A stretch of DNA of 64,000 bases from Strongylocentrotus droebachiensis. Lineage: Eukaryota; Echinodermata; Echinoidea; Camarodonta; Strongylocentrotidae. Every line of letters starts with the position of its first letter. Within the stretch, counting starts at the first letter, position 1. Positions 1 through 10,599 of this stretch are shown piece after piece. Below the pieces are notes generated by a model. It searched no databases and had not been told where the DNA came from. It saw only the letters and a program-made list of their open reading frames with translations. The stretch covers positions 207,354 through 271,353 of the forward strand of contig JAVYIG010002107.1 of NCBI GenBank assembly GCA_035222895.1, read 5' to 3'. Both the position numbers and the translations under genes were made by a program.

Positions 1-2081
1 ACCCCTGCTTGTGATTTGGCAACCATGACAAGTCTTGACGAATTTCTCTGCATCTTTCTCACATCCTGGCCACCATACCTTGGTTCTCAAATTCTGTTTG
101 GTGCCAACAATGCCCAGGTGTCCTTCGTGAGCTAATGACACCATCTCTGGCCTCTGTGCCTGTGGAATCACCAATCTGCTACCTCTCAGCACACACTGAC
201 CAATTATACAGAGTTCATCCTTGATGGGAATGTATGCTTTGTATGGACAATCATCCCATTGTCCACTGTGAATACACTCTCTGATAACTTCGAGTTCAGG
301 ATCATGTTCAGATTCTCTTTCTACTTCCTTCGTTGTCACCGCACCTGGCGTTGACTGGACTGCCACAAAGCGCACAAAGCTCTCTGCTTCTGTTTCCAAC
401 ACAGAAGTTTCTCTCGGTTGATCATCCTTCAGCAATCTTGACAATGGATCTGCAATGTTGGACTTTCCTGCAATGTGGACTACCCTGTACTTGCACTGTT
501 GAAGCCTCAGAACCCACCGCTCTATTCTCACACATGGCTTAGATCTCGGTGAATAAATGACTTCAAGCGGTTTGAGATCAGTCACTAGATCAAACTCTAT
601 TCCATACAGGTACGCATGGAATCTCTCACAAGCCCACACAAGTCCAAGGGCTTCTTTCTCCGTCTGAGAGTATCTCCTTTCAACGTTACTTAACGAGCGG
701 CTGGCATACGCTACTATCCTCGGGCCATCAGCATGCACCTGCACCAGCACTGCTCCTAATCCAACTGGACTGGAATCCGCTATGACCTTTGTCGGTGCAT
801 TTAGATCATAGTAGCCAAGGGTCTCTGCACTCATTAAGCTTTCCTTCACGCCTTAAACGCTTGTTGTTGTTCATGACCAAATTGAAATGGCGTGTCCTTT
901 CTGGTCAGCTTTCTCAGTGGATCTGCCAATGTAGCAAAGTTCGGAATGAACTTGGCGCAGTAGTTGACTAGCCCCAAGAAACTTCTCATCTCAGTTGCAT
1001 TCTGGGGTTCACGGGCCTCTGCGATTGCTTTCACCTTGGCCAATCCTGGGTTGAGTCCTTCGCTAGTCAGTCTGTGCCCCATGAAGTCCAACTCAGAGAC
1101 TCCAAACTTACACTTTTCTGCATTTGCAGTAAGTCCTGCGTCCCGCAGTCTGCCAAGCACCTGCTTCAACCTCTTGTCATGCTCTTTCTGGGTCGATGCA
1201 TGCACAATGATATCATCTGATATGTTTGCAGCTCCTTCTATACCAGCTATCACCCTGTGTATCTCATATTGATAAATCTCTGGAGCAGCATTGATTCCGA
1301 ACAACAGTCTCTTATAGCGGAACAACCCACAATGAGTGACAAAGGTTGTCACCTCTCTAGACTCCGGATGTAACTCCAGTTGGTGGTACCCCCACGTCAG
1401 GTCTATTTTCGAAAAGACCTTGCTAATCGACAACTCCTGTAGGAATTCCTCAATAGTGGGAATGGGGTGACGTTCTCTTACGATTGCTTCGTTCACTCTC
1501 CGCATATCGATACACAGTCTTATTTCGTCATTTCGCTTGGGAACAATGACAACTGGGCTTACCCATGGCGTGGAGCGTTCAACTGGCTCGATAATGTCAA
1601 GATCGATCAACTCTGCGATCTTCATCTCCACCTTCTTTCTCAGTCCAAATGGAGTCCTTCGCACAGGCTGGGCCACTGGCTTCACCGTTTCATCCACAGC
1701 TAGCTTAACTTGTCGGCCCTTCAACTTCCCTACTCCTTTGAAGACTGCTTCAAATTCATGATTTAGGTCTGCATAGCTCTGTACTGCATTTACAACTCCC
1801 ACATGGAGCACTCCGAGCTCTCTAGATGTCCGCTTGCTAAGTAAAGGTTCTCCCTTTTCCTTGATAACAACAAACTCTGCAGTAGACTTCATCTTGCCCA
1901 CTTCTACTGTGGCTGTAAAACATCCAACGGTCGTCAATGGTATCTGTGATGTGTATGGATAAAGCCTCTTGGTACTCTTAGTAGATTTGCAGATAATTTT
2001 GTCCTTCTTCAGTTTCTCCCACAATATCTGATCTATTACGTTGCAATCACTTCCCGAATCTACTACCACTGGGACCTCCAA
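1..2081 (-). pseudogene. gypsy pol: protease, reverse transcriptase, RNase H, partial (copy 1)
   Basis: The 2,081-846 segment (411 codons) starts with an aspartic protease (VVVDSGSDCNV, D-S-G active site) and continues into reverse transcriptase with SPVVIVPKRN, CIDMRRVNEA, FSKIDLTWGYHQ and catalytic ISDDIIV (an S in place of the usual L or M before DD). The frame then stops near 846; the RNase H and HHCC zinc region of integrase continue in another frame from about 849 to base 1. One base appears missing at the junction, and the same lesion is in copy 2. Copy 1 alone reads TDLKPLE where copy 2 has TDHKPLE in RNase H. The rest of integrase lies outside the window. Confidence 0.88.
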
Positions 2082-3098
2082 TGATTATTGGGACCTTCTC
2101 ATGATCACCATCATTCACGGCAAATTGATAGTACCTCTGATCACGCCCACGGCTGTTGTCATCATCACCATCATTTCCGGGTTCACCTTCCACTTGGCGA
2201 ACTCTATTCTTATACTTCTTTCCATCTCTGGACTTCCCATCTCTGAATTTTCCTCTCGCCTCACTTGTGCTTTTGGCCTTACTTTTGCACATCGTCGCAA
2301 AGTGGTTTTGGCCTCCACATTTCCGACAAATCTTTCCTTTGGCTGGACATGATGCATCCTTCCCAAAATGTCCTTTGTTCCCACATCTGTAGCATTCCAA
2401 ATTCTTTTTTCTGTCATTCTCATATGATACCTGATTCACTTGAACTTGCCCACCAACTCTAGGCCTTTCTCTCTCTCTCTCAATGACATGGAGTTAAATT
2501 GACCTTCAACAGCTTCTAGAGCAGCAGCCATGGCCGGACAATGCATCATTTAACTTGAGCTCACCTCCTTTCTCCAGCATTCTCCTGCGAAGTTTATCAG
2601 CTCTGCAGTACTGAACTACTTGGTCAAGAATTTGGTTTTCTACATCTCCAGCTACGAAATTGCATCCGATAGCAACCTGTCGTAATTTGGTGACAAATTG
2701 GGCAACCGTTTCACCATCTTCCTGCTTAGTTTTCCTGAACAAATGTCTTTGAAACGTAGCATTAGGTTTCACAACATAATGAGCATTTAGGGCATCTGTG
2801 GCTTTTTGATACTCATTCCTCTCCCCTTTGTTTGGAAGTGTTTTGAAAGTCTCCCTTACCACGGGCCCCGCAGTATACAGCAACAGCGCTCTCCGTTGCG
2901 CCTCCTGGGCCGGCGTACATCCGTCCAGAAACAGGCCGCGACTATCGGCGTAGGCTTCGAAGCTTTCCACTTGCCGCTGACAATACTTGCACCACCCGTC
3001 GGATCGAAGTGTGGAACTCCTCGAAGCGCTAACAATTCCGCACCAGCGAATGCCATGTTGAAACTTTTCCAGCTCGTAGCCACAGATTCAACATCCAA
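2047..3098 (-). pseudogene. gypsy gag, frameshifted (copy 1)
   Basis: Gag encodes the capsid and nucleocapsid of the retrotransposon particle. Three frame segments are seen: a start segment around 3,098-2,980, a capsid-like segment (2,970-2,506, 154 codons) and a nucleocapsid segment (2,439-2,047, 130 codons). The last has two zinc knuckles: one CX2CX4HX6C (CYRCGNKGHFGKDASC), the other the standard CX2CX4HX4C (CRKCGGQNHFATMC). Frame changes fall near 2,980 and near 2,530-2,535, where extra bases break the reading. The nucleocapsid frame overlaps the start of the protease frame by about 35 bases. Identical breaks occur in copy 2, so they predate the duplication. Confidence 0.85.
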
Positions 3099-3121
3099 GA
3101 AACATTAATCCTCGTCGCCAA

Positions 3122-3299
3122 TGTCACATATTAAGTGCAAACAAACTAACAAAGTAGTTGAATTCCATAACCATAGTCTGGTGTTTATTCCCCGGACTGG
3201 GTATCAAGTCACGCGTATCGCTCGCGCACATGCGATCTGACCTCTTGAGGTCACAGGTGTCACATTTGCATAATCTGATACATATTCATTATCATGACA
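3122..3299 (-). repeat. 5' LTR of gypsy element, copy 1
   Basis: 178 bp bounded by TGTCA...TGACA. It matches the 185-bp LTR at 45,193-45,377 except for a missing 7-base stretch (ATATACA) in the middle. It shares the base states that distinguish the right LTR of copy 2 from the left LTR. Confidence 0.92.
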
Positions 3300-3462
3300 C
3301 TCCTGACCTGCATTCATTCTCTCATGTCTGCTAACTCTTGGCTTCTATTGTTCTGTCCCTATTCATTCATCCTCATGCACATTACCTTCCATAGCACCAC
3401 ACACACACACACTTTTCCTATCTCTTAGCTATTCAACCCAGCACTGTATAAGCACATGGCTA
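3300..3462. other. Spacer between gypsy LTR and foldback element
   Basis: Short non-coding stretch with a small (CA)n run near 3,400-3,412 and no gene. The same spacer lies at 45,378-45,540 in copy 2. Confidence 0.7.
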
Positions 3463-5797
3463 TGGGGCGCCAAGTGTTACCCTAGTTTTTCGGTATAAAA
3501 TCACCTCATTTTGCTACAAAATTTGTACTGAATTAATTTTGTTATAAAATGATTTGTACCGAATTTATTTTGTTACAAAACTAACTAAAAACAATTACTT
3601 TGTAACAAAATTATATTTTGTTGAAAACTTTTGTAACAAAATAAATTTTGTTACAAAATGATTTGTACCGAATTCATTTTGTTACAAAATGATTTTTACC
3701 GAATTAATTTTGTTTCAAAATCATTTTACCGAATTCATTTTGTTACAGAATGACTTTTACCGAATTAATTTTGTTACAAAATGACTTTGTACCGAATACA
3801 TTTTGTACCGAAAAACCAGGGTAACACTTGGCGCCTTCGGACGCCAAGTGTTACCCTGGTTTTTTCGGTTACACTTGTTTTTCGGTATAAAATCACCTCA
3901 TTTTGTCACAGAATACACTCAAAACTGTATTTTGTAACAAAATTATGTTAAACAATTTATTTTGTAACAGAATACACTAAAAACTGTATTTTGTAACAAA
4001 ATTATGTTAAACAATTTATTTAGTTACAAAAGGACTTTGTGCCGAATTCATTCTGTATTACAAAACTTTTTTTTTTTGTGTGGACGGAATACATTTCGTA
4101 CCGACCTCATTTTCATTCTGTGTACGGAATTATAGTCCGTGCATATAGTTTTGTGTCCGCGGAATGCTCGGTCAGTGCAAGGTTGATGCTTGATGCGGGA
4201 GAGGGGACTAATTATTAACCTTGATAAGAAGTTGTGTTCATACTGTACGCACTGCCACATCCTGATAACACACTAGTAGCGTACACATGGTGTGTCTAAA
4301 CTTAATAATACAAAATGACTTTGTGCCGAATTAATTATGTAATACAATTTTTTTTTGTGGAAGTTTCGTACGCGTACTCATTTTCATTCTGTGTACGAAA
4401 TTCATTCTGTAATACAAAATTTGTTCTTTTTGTGGACGGTATTCTTCCATGGGGTCCAAAAGCAAAAAATTCATATTAATTTACATACAATATCAATCAC
4501 AGTACTTTACCAATGCACTATCCACAGCCCCCTCGCCTCATCACTCCCTCTCGATACCGCCAGCCCCTCCCGCTATATACTCCCTCCCAAGTACTCCAGG
4601 GTATATTACAAAGAACATTACAGATTTACAACTTGCAAATTAAGTTATGCATATCTTTTTTCTCGTCATACTTTTAAAGGTTCCAAAGAGCCTGCATTAG
4701 GGCCCACAATTTGATATTATAGACATATTGTTTCAGTTCTGTAGAGAGATTTGTGTATTTTGTTTTATATAGCGCCTTGAGTAAGTTATTAACTAAGTGC
4801 GCTTTATAAGTATTTATTTTTGTTATTGAGAGAATATAGTTTAATTATAATATATTATCTCAATAACTGTCAATATATTTGTCTTTTGCTTACTTATACA
4901 AAATTCTTAGCCAAGGACATGTGACAGTTACTATGCATTATGCCATGGCACATAGTTATATTCTACTTTAAGTCGATACAGTTTTAATAGCGAAACGCTT
5001 TGTTTATGTCCAGATTAACTTTAACTTACTGTATCTTGGTATTATTGAGTGTAGACACACCCACACCATGTGTACGCTGCTATAGTGTGTTATCAGGATG
5101 AGGCAGTGCGTGCAGTACGAACACATCTTCTTATCAAGGTTAATAATTAATCCCCTCTCCCCCCAAACATCAACCGTTCACTGACCGTGCATTCCGCGGA
5201 CACAAAACTTTATGCACGGACTATAATTCCGTACACAGAATGAAAATGAGTTCGGTACAAAATGTATTCCGTCCACAAAAAAAAATTTTGTAACACAGAA
5301 TGAATTCGACACAAAGTCATTTTGTAACAAAATAAATTGTTTAACATAATTTTGTTACAAAAAAACAGATTGAGTGTATTCTGTGACAAAATGAGGTGAT
5401 TTTATACCGAAATACCAGGGTAACACCTGGCGCCCCAAGGCGCAAAGTTTAACCGAAAAACCAGGGCAACACTTGGCGTCCCAAGGCGCCAAGTGTTACC
5501 CTGGTTTTTCGGTACAAAATGTATTCTGTACAAAGTCATTTTGTAACAAAATTAATTCGGTAAAAGTCATTCTGTTACAGAATGAATTCGGTACAAATCA
5601 TTTTGTAACAAAATTTAGTTTGTTACAAAAGTTTTTTAACAAAATACAATTTTGTTACAAAATAATAGATTTTAGTTCATTTTGTAACAAAATGAATTTG
5701 GTACAAATCATTTTGTAACAAAATTGATTCGGTACAAATTTTGTAACAAAATGAGGTGATTTTATACCGAAAAACTAGGGTAACACTTGGCGCCCCA
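3463..5797. mobile_element. Foldback element with long nested inverted repeats, copy 1
   Basis: The ends are TGGGGCGCCAAGTGTTACCC and its reverse complement. Inverted arms extend inward about 770-850 bp: 3,463-4,310 pairs imperfectly with 5,045-5,797, including a 110-base block around 4,200-4,310 that reappears inverted at 5,045-5,150. The arms are packed with alternating TTTTGTAACAAAA and ACCGAATT words, themselves palindromic. Inner copies of the terminal sequence face each other at 3,823-3,868 and 5,400-5,515, so smaller foldbacks are nested inside. The centre (4,330-5,040) has no transposase. The element is flanked by TA (3,461-3,462 and 5,798-5,799), and also by CATGGC if the ends are read as TATGGGG. 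Non-autonomous; superfamily uncertain. Confidence 0.85.
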
Positions 5798-5799
5798 TA

Positions 5800-6287
5800 C
5801 ATGGCACTCTATCTTTTACAAGCTTTTCTATTGGTTACTTATTTGTTGTCCAATCTTGTCATTGGTTATTATTGTTTCATGGACTGGATGTCAGCCATCT
5901 TGGCAGCCATTTTGTGGTTGTATTAAAAATGTAACATTGCAGCTCAAGCCATCAAACATGTAAGACGAGTTTTGTCTTGTGTGGATCCTTACGAATACAT
6001 TCAACAGCTTCATTGATTCAACGATTTTCAAATGTTCCTCGCTGTATAAATCTACAATTATTAATAGTGCTCAGAGGAGGCATCTGGCATGAACAATCTT
6101 GTTAATAGTATAATAAAATGTTTACGAAACCATTATGCTAGTTACCGCGTGAATATTACCTCTCTTCAAACCAAAAGCGAAGAAAAAGTGAAACGTTTCG
6201 TATCTAACAGTACTGGTTTTTGATATAAATATTTCTTAAGAAAAGAAATTCCCAAGTCTCCTATTTCTATCCCGGTCTCAATTCAGA
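5800..6287. other. Region upstream of receptor gene
   Basis: No gene seen. It has several ATTGG/CCAAT words (about 5,828-5,870), possible CCAAT-type promoter sites. No convincing TATA box or initiator could be assigned. The same sequence precedes copy 2 of the receptor. Confidence 0.5.
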
Positions 6288-7412
6288 ATGAATGCTATCC
6301 GTCTGACAACAATCGCGGTCGCCTCCTGTGCCGGTGCAATCGGCATTCCGGGTAACATTTTCATTGTATTTGTCTTCAGTCGGAGAAAAAATAAAAACCC
6401 AACTGATGTTGCGGTGATCGCCCTTGCCCTCCTCGATCTCTTTCTATGCTTGGTTTTGATTGAAAGCAGTGCGACATCCAAGACTGTTCGTTGGGTGTGT
6501 GTCGTCGAAAACATCTTAAAGAATGGCATCTTTTGTGCAGGTCTGTTGGTAACTTTATTCATAGCTGTGTGTCGTTATTTCGCGGTATGCCGCCCGTTTT
6601 CAACCCGGTTTTCGTCGCCTCTAGCTTGGACAGTGTCAGCGGCATCTGTTGTGCTCTCGATCTTGATTCACCTGCCGATCGCATTTCATGCTAGCCCAAA
6701 GCTAAGGCAAAGCATCTCAATTTGCGACGCCTTCGGGGATGATCCTCTGTTTCGTATGATATACGTTGCGCTCCCTTCGGTCCTGGCTGGCACTTCGTTG
6801 TCTATCATCATTCTGCTGTACGTGCAGATCTACCGCGTGATTCGTCACCACCAGGCTTTTCGAGAGAGGATGACAAAAGGCCTAGGAGCCAGTGATGATG
6901 AAGGGCGCATCTCCTCGATATCAGCTGCCGTCTCGAAGACTGAGTCCACCTCCATCATTTCTACCCCTACTGACTGCCAGCCCTCAGTTCAACTATCAAG
7001 TGCACCAACCCCTGGCGACGATGTCAGCAGTAATGCTGATATAAAAGCAAATGATGCCTCTGGGTTAGGAGACGTCAACGTTTCAATCGACCTCAAAAAG
7101 CCTCGATGCATTGGTACTGAAGAGCCGTACAAGAAGCGTACAGTGCGAAAGAAGCAACAGGCGGACCACAAGACAACCAAGATGCTCGTCATCATGACTA
7201 TTATCTTTTTCGTCTTGTTGTTCCCTGCGTTGGCCATTCAGAGCATGACAGCCGAACAGAAGTTCCGCTTGTCTCAGACCCTCCCCAAAGGCGTCGCCAT
7301 CCTTAATGTTCTTTACAACCTGCGCTTCATCAACCAGTTCATCAATTTTTTCATCTATCTCATCGCTAATAAGAAGTTTCGAGGTGAATGCGTACACATT
7401 TTTAAGCCCTAG
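6288..7412 (+). CDS. Rhodopsin-class seven-transmembrane receptor, single exon (copy 1)
   Basis: A 374-residue plasma-membrane receptor expected to signal through G proteins; the ligand cannot be inferred. Seven hydrophobic segments are visible. Class A landmarks: GN at 22-23 (TM1), D50 in ALLDL (TM2), C71 and C146 as the likely extracellular disulfide, W114 in TM4, P163 in TM5, P313 in TM6, N353 in TM7. Several switch motifs are altered: DRY is CRY (95-97), the TM6 tryptophan of CWxP is L311, and NPxxY is NFFIY (353-357). The third intracellular loop is long (about 183-295), rich in Ser/Thr and then basic; the C-tail is short. The start is the first Met, right before TM1, so the N-terminus is very short. 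An intronless gene fits the lineage-expanded receptors described in sea urchins. Function is inferred from fold only. Confidence 0.85.
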   Translation: MNAIRLTTIAVASCAGAIGIPGNIFIVFVFSRRKNKNPTDVAVIALALLDLFLCLVLIESSATSKTVRWVCVVENILKNGIFCAGLLVTLFIAVCRYFAVCRPFSTRFSSPLAWTVSAASVVLSILIHLPIAFHASPKLRQSISICDAFGDDPLFRMIYVALPSVLAGTSLSIIILLYVQIYRVIRHHQAFRERMTKGLGASDDEGRISSISAAVSKTESTSIISTPTDCQPSVQLSSAPTPGDDVSSNADIKANDASGLGDVNVSIDLKKPRCIGTEEPYKKRTVRKKQQADHKTTKMLVIMTIIFFVLLFPALAIQSMTAEQKFRLSQTLPKGVAILNVLYNLRFINQFINFFIYLIANKKFRGECVHIFKP

Positions 7413-7499
7413 TAATGAATACAGAATATATTGGAAATTACAAAATGTTTCATTTTCATTACATTAATTCAGTTTTATGGAAAAGAAAACTAATTTCAT

Positions 7500-7882
7500 A
7501 TTTAGTACAAGTCAACGGCTTGATGCCTCACTAACCTGCACCTATCTATAAATGACGAGTAAATTGAAAGGATAACAGAATTTAAATATTTAGGTGTCTT
7601 TCTAGATGAAAATTTGTCAAATATGTACCATGTTGACTTTATGGCAAAGAAAATATCAAAGAGAATTGGTTTTCTTAGAAGATATGCAGATCCATGTATT
7701 CCAAATTGTATGTTAAGTTAATACTATGCACTTCCTCGTAATGCCATTATTCGACTATTGTCAAACTGGTCAGATGGACTTTTAGATAGACTGGTAAAAC
7801 TTGATAATAGGCTAGCAAAAATGATCCTGGAAGCGCATCCAAGAACCCACATACCATATTTATTTCAGGCTTTACAATGAAA
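7500..7882 (+). pseudogene. LINE reverse-transcriptase C-terminal remnant (copy 1)
   Basis: Translated in shifting frames the stretch reads FKYLGVFLDENL, AKKISKRIGFLRRYAD and RLVKLDNRLAKMILEAHPRT, typical of the region after the reverse transcriptase of CR1/RTE-like LINEs. It has internal stops and no open frame. A related but shorter piece with an upstream YADD box lies at 16,700-16,965. Confidence 0.75.
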
Positions 7883-7914
7883 AAAAAAAACGTACACTCA
7901 AGTTGGCATGTTCA

Positions 7915-8068
7915 TAGCAGTGACCCCCCCTGGATCCCCCTTGAGATCCCCCTTGAGAAAAAAATCATGTAAAAACACGTGATTTTTAACTTTTCGGGGA
8001 GTTGGCCCCCCCCCCCCCTGGCGCTCAAGGGGGGGGGGGTGCAAATTTTGGAATTTTCGAGGACCAAA
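7915..8068. repeat. Poly-C/poly-G hairpin repeat (copy 1)
   Basis: A run of about 14 C, a short GGCGCTCAA spacer and a run of about 11 G can fold on each other. The left part is a shortened form of the GGCGGATCCAGGGGG...CCCCCTGGATCC inverted repeat that is fuller in copy 2 (49,999-50,156). No coding content. Confidence 0.6.
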
Positions 8069-9463
8069 AAAAAAAAAATGTGCTCACTATCCTAATAAGC
8101 ATCATCATTAGTCATTCAAAATGGACAAAGTTTACTTTGGATGCTATCTTTTTTCATGAAAGTCTACTGTCAATATCTCTGGTAGTTATCAACACTTGTA
8201 CCTTTCGTGCATTAACTAAATCTTTGAGGTTCTTCTAAACCTCTGAGTTTTCATTCGTCGTTCGTAAAAAATTCCATATGCACACACAATCTCACACACG
8301 CGTGAAATAGTGCCATGGACAAGCGACCGGAAACATATTAAATATCATGAGCCAAGAAGGTGGGCTGTTTAAAACAGCTTCAGTGACGGTTATCCTATGG
8401 ATTGATACATGATTTTGTGAAGTTTAGATACATCTGTACATCGGATCACTTTATACCAGCGTTTTTCAACCTTTTTGTGGTCGCGGTACCCTTTTAAGAA
8501 ATAAAATTGTTCGCGTCACCCCGATCCAAAATTCATACAGCAGATTTGTTTTACATCACCCTGGCACTCGTCAAGTGCCATGTGCCCATGTACACATGGG
8601 TACATTGATTTTTGTATCAACATTTGCGAGCGAGTGAAGCGAAAACAATGACACTTTTAACTTGGTAAACATTTTACTTCATAATCAACACACCAGATAC
8701 AATATAAAAAGTAAGTGCACGGGTACCTTGCTGTCGAATACATGAATACAAAAAACATGTGAGTTCACCTATGTAGATGCACAAATATGAGGATATTCGG
8801 GCATTCTCCACAATTATCATGTTTTTAAATGTTACTAGCGAGTGAAGCGAACAAGAATGTAAAAAATATGATTTCGATAGAAAAGATATAATATAAATGT
8901 GGGCACCTCGCTGTCAAATGGAAGGCTATTCGGGCTCTTCTTTGCTCAAATATGGAGGTATTCAGGTACTTCGCTGCCTGAAAGCTTCCAAAGGTTGCAA
9001 GAAGAAAGACACTTTACATCACCCTGGCACTAGTCTACATAGTCTACATAGCTACATAGCTTGTCATTATAACCTCAATAAAGTTTGATTTATCCTCAGT
9101 TTGGAGGTCATGATCATTGTAGCCTCTGTTTGCTAGGCTAAGGAGTGATGTAGTGACATTTGACCTCTGTTTTGTTTTACTGCCAGCCTCATCAAGGGTT
9201 ATCTTTGGGTAACCAATTCCCTTGATTTGCACATGGCCACTTTCAACTGTACCACCCATTAACTTTTGTGTTAGTACGTACCATGTGCAGCTCACTGTGG
9301 TAACATGTATGCAGCCATGCACTGTACTGGCACTGATTTTTTGTTTACATAATTGACTCATGTGCTGTGTTGTGATGTTTTGATGCTGTATATTCACTAG
9401 CCTAGCCACAGATTATTTCCGTCATCTTGATCACCATTTTCTTGGAATCGGGAAAGCGTTACC
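8069..9463. other. Non-coding repeat debris before LINE
   Basis: No gene supported. At 8,457 the sequence CAGCGTTTTTCAACC followed by GTGGTCGCGG resembles a hAT-type element terminus; a similar end is at 20,655. The word GCGAGTGAAGCGAA occurs twice (about 8,628 and 8,838), and TTTACATCACCCTGGCACT occurs twice (8,550 and 9,014). The LINE 5' end probably lies somewhere in the last few hundred bases but cannot be fixed. Confidence 0.5.
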
Positions 9464-10198
9464 ATGCCTCCTGCAAAAAATACCCCTGCAGAGATTGCTC
9501 GCCATGTTATAAGCGAGCTTGGAAACAGTGATTTGTTGGCAAATATCGTGGAAAAGGCAGTGATAAAAGCAGTCACAGAAGCGGTCGCTGGCCTATAGTC
9601 ACCCGTCTCGAGGAGCAGGAGGGGAGAGTTCTGGAGTTAGAGGGGCAGGTTCGGGCTCATGCGGAGGAAATCAAACGCCTCACGAAATCTGAGGAAAGCT
9701 GTAGGGCCGGATGCTGTTTCCCGTCTCGAGCGGAAGGCTGATATCCAGGAGCAGCACTCCCGGCGGAACAACCTCCGTATCCATGGCATTAAGGAGCGCC
9801 CACAGGAGTCTACGGATGATGCCATCTGTCGGTTGGCCGATCAGCTGGGTTTCGCGATTACTCCAGCTGACATTGACCGCTCCTACCACACATCACCTGG
9901 AGGCGGCAACGGTGCAGCAGTGGACCGGTCAAAGGATCGGCCCATAGTTGTACAGTTCGGCGCCTACCGCACAAAAGTCAAGTTTTCTCAAGCCCGTTCC
10001 AAGCTCAAGGGGACGGGTATATATATAAATGAGGATCTGATTGCAACAAATCAGAAACTTTTTCACAAGGTGCGTCACTCGGAGAAAGTCTTGAGGGCGT
10101 GGAGCATCGATGGCCGCATATTTGCTGGCATCAAGGACTCACATGGTGGTTTCATCAAGAAACTAATTACATGTGAGGCAGATATTGCCAAACTGTGA
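9464..10198 (+). pseudogene. LINE ORF1, RNA-binding type, frameshifted (copy 1)
   Basis: ORF1 proteins of this group bind the element RNA and act as chaperones during target-primed reverse transcription. A Met at 9,464 opens a 44-codon frame that stops at 9,596-9,598. A coiled-coil-like stretch (TRLEEQEGRVLELEGQV) follows in a second frame, then the main 179-codon frame (9,659-10,198) with SRRNNLRIHGIKERPQ, an RRM-like core, and a C-terminal half containing KGTGIYINEDL. At least two frame breaks separate coiled coil and RRM, and both also occur in copy 2. Confidence 0.78.
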
Positions 10199-10599
10199 TC
10201 GATAAATCTTATTCTACACTTGTGTTTCCTTATATTGCTCTGTCTTTTACGCACTTCTCTTTTCTCTCCATCTGATCCAACATTGTTCCATACCGCATTT
10301 CTCATGGCAAATTATGGCTGGCAGTAAACATCTTCCAGTGTTCTACTGCTTGTTTTCATTTATGTTTATCTTTTCCACCCTCTATCCCTCTTCCGCTTTT
10401 TTTCTTTCTCTTGCCAATTTTTCTCTCACCTTTTCCATGTTTTATCCTGTTCTTCCTATGCCTATAATGCATATTTTTGAGTATACTCAACCGTTTTTGT
10501 TGTACATATTTATGTCCTTTTCTTTTGCACTTAGTAGGCTGCCTTTCTATGTCAATTACTGTCAATTATATTGCACTCTATGCATGTATGAATCTTTAA

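Larger units (their letters stand above)
1..3299 (-). mobile_element. Ty3/gypsy LTR retrotransposon, copy 1 (partial, 5' part)
   Basis: Minus-strand element running from its 5' LTR (3,122-3,299) leftwards through gag and pol and off the window edge. The CTCCT just outside the LTR (3,300-3,304) equals the 5-bp target duplication that flanks the complete copy at 38,128-45,377, so this is the same insertion carried by the duplication rather than a separate transposition. Coding regions are broken by frameshifts that are also present in copy 2. Confidence 0.92.

Noticed and set aside
6278..6562. Antisense ORF opposite the receptor gene
   Set aside because: Shadow frame; the plus-strand receptor explains the coding signal.
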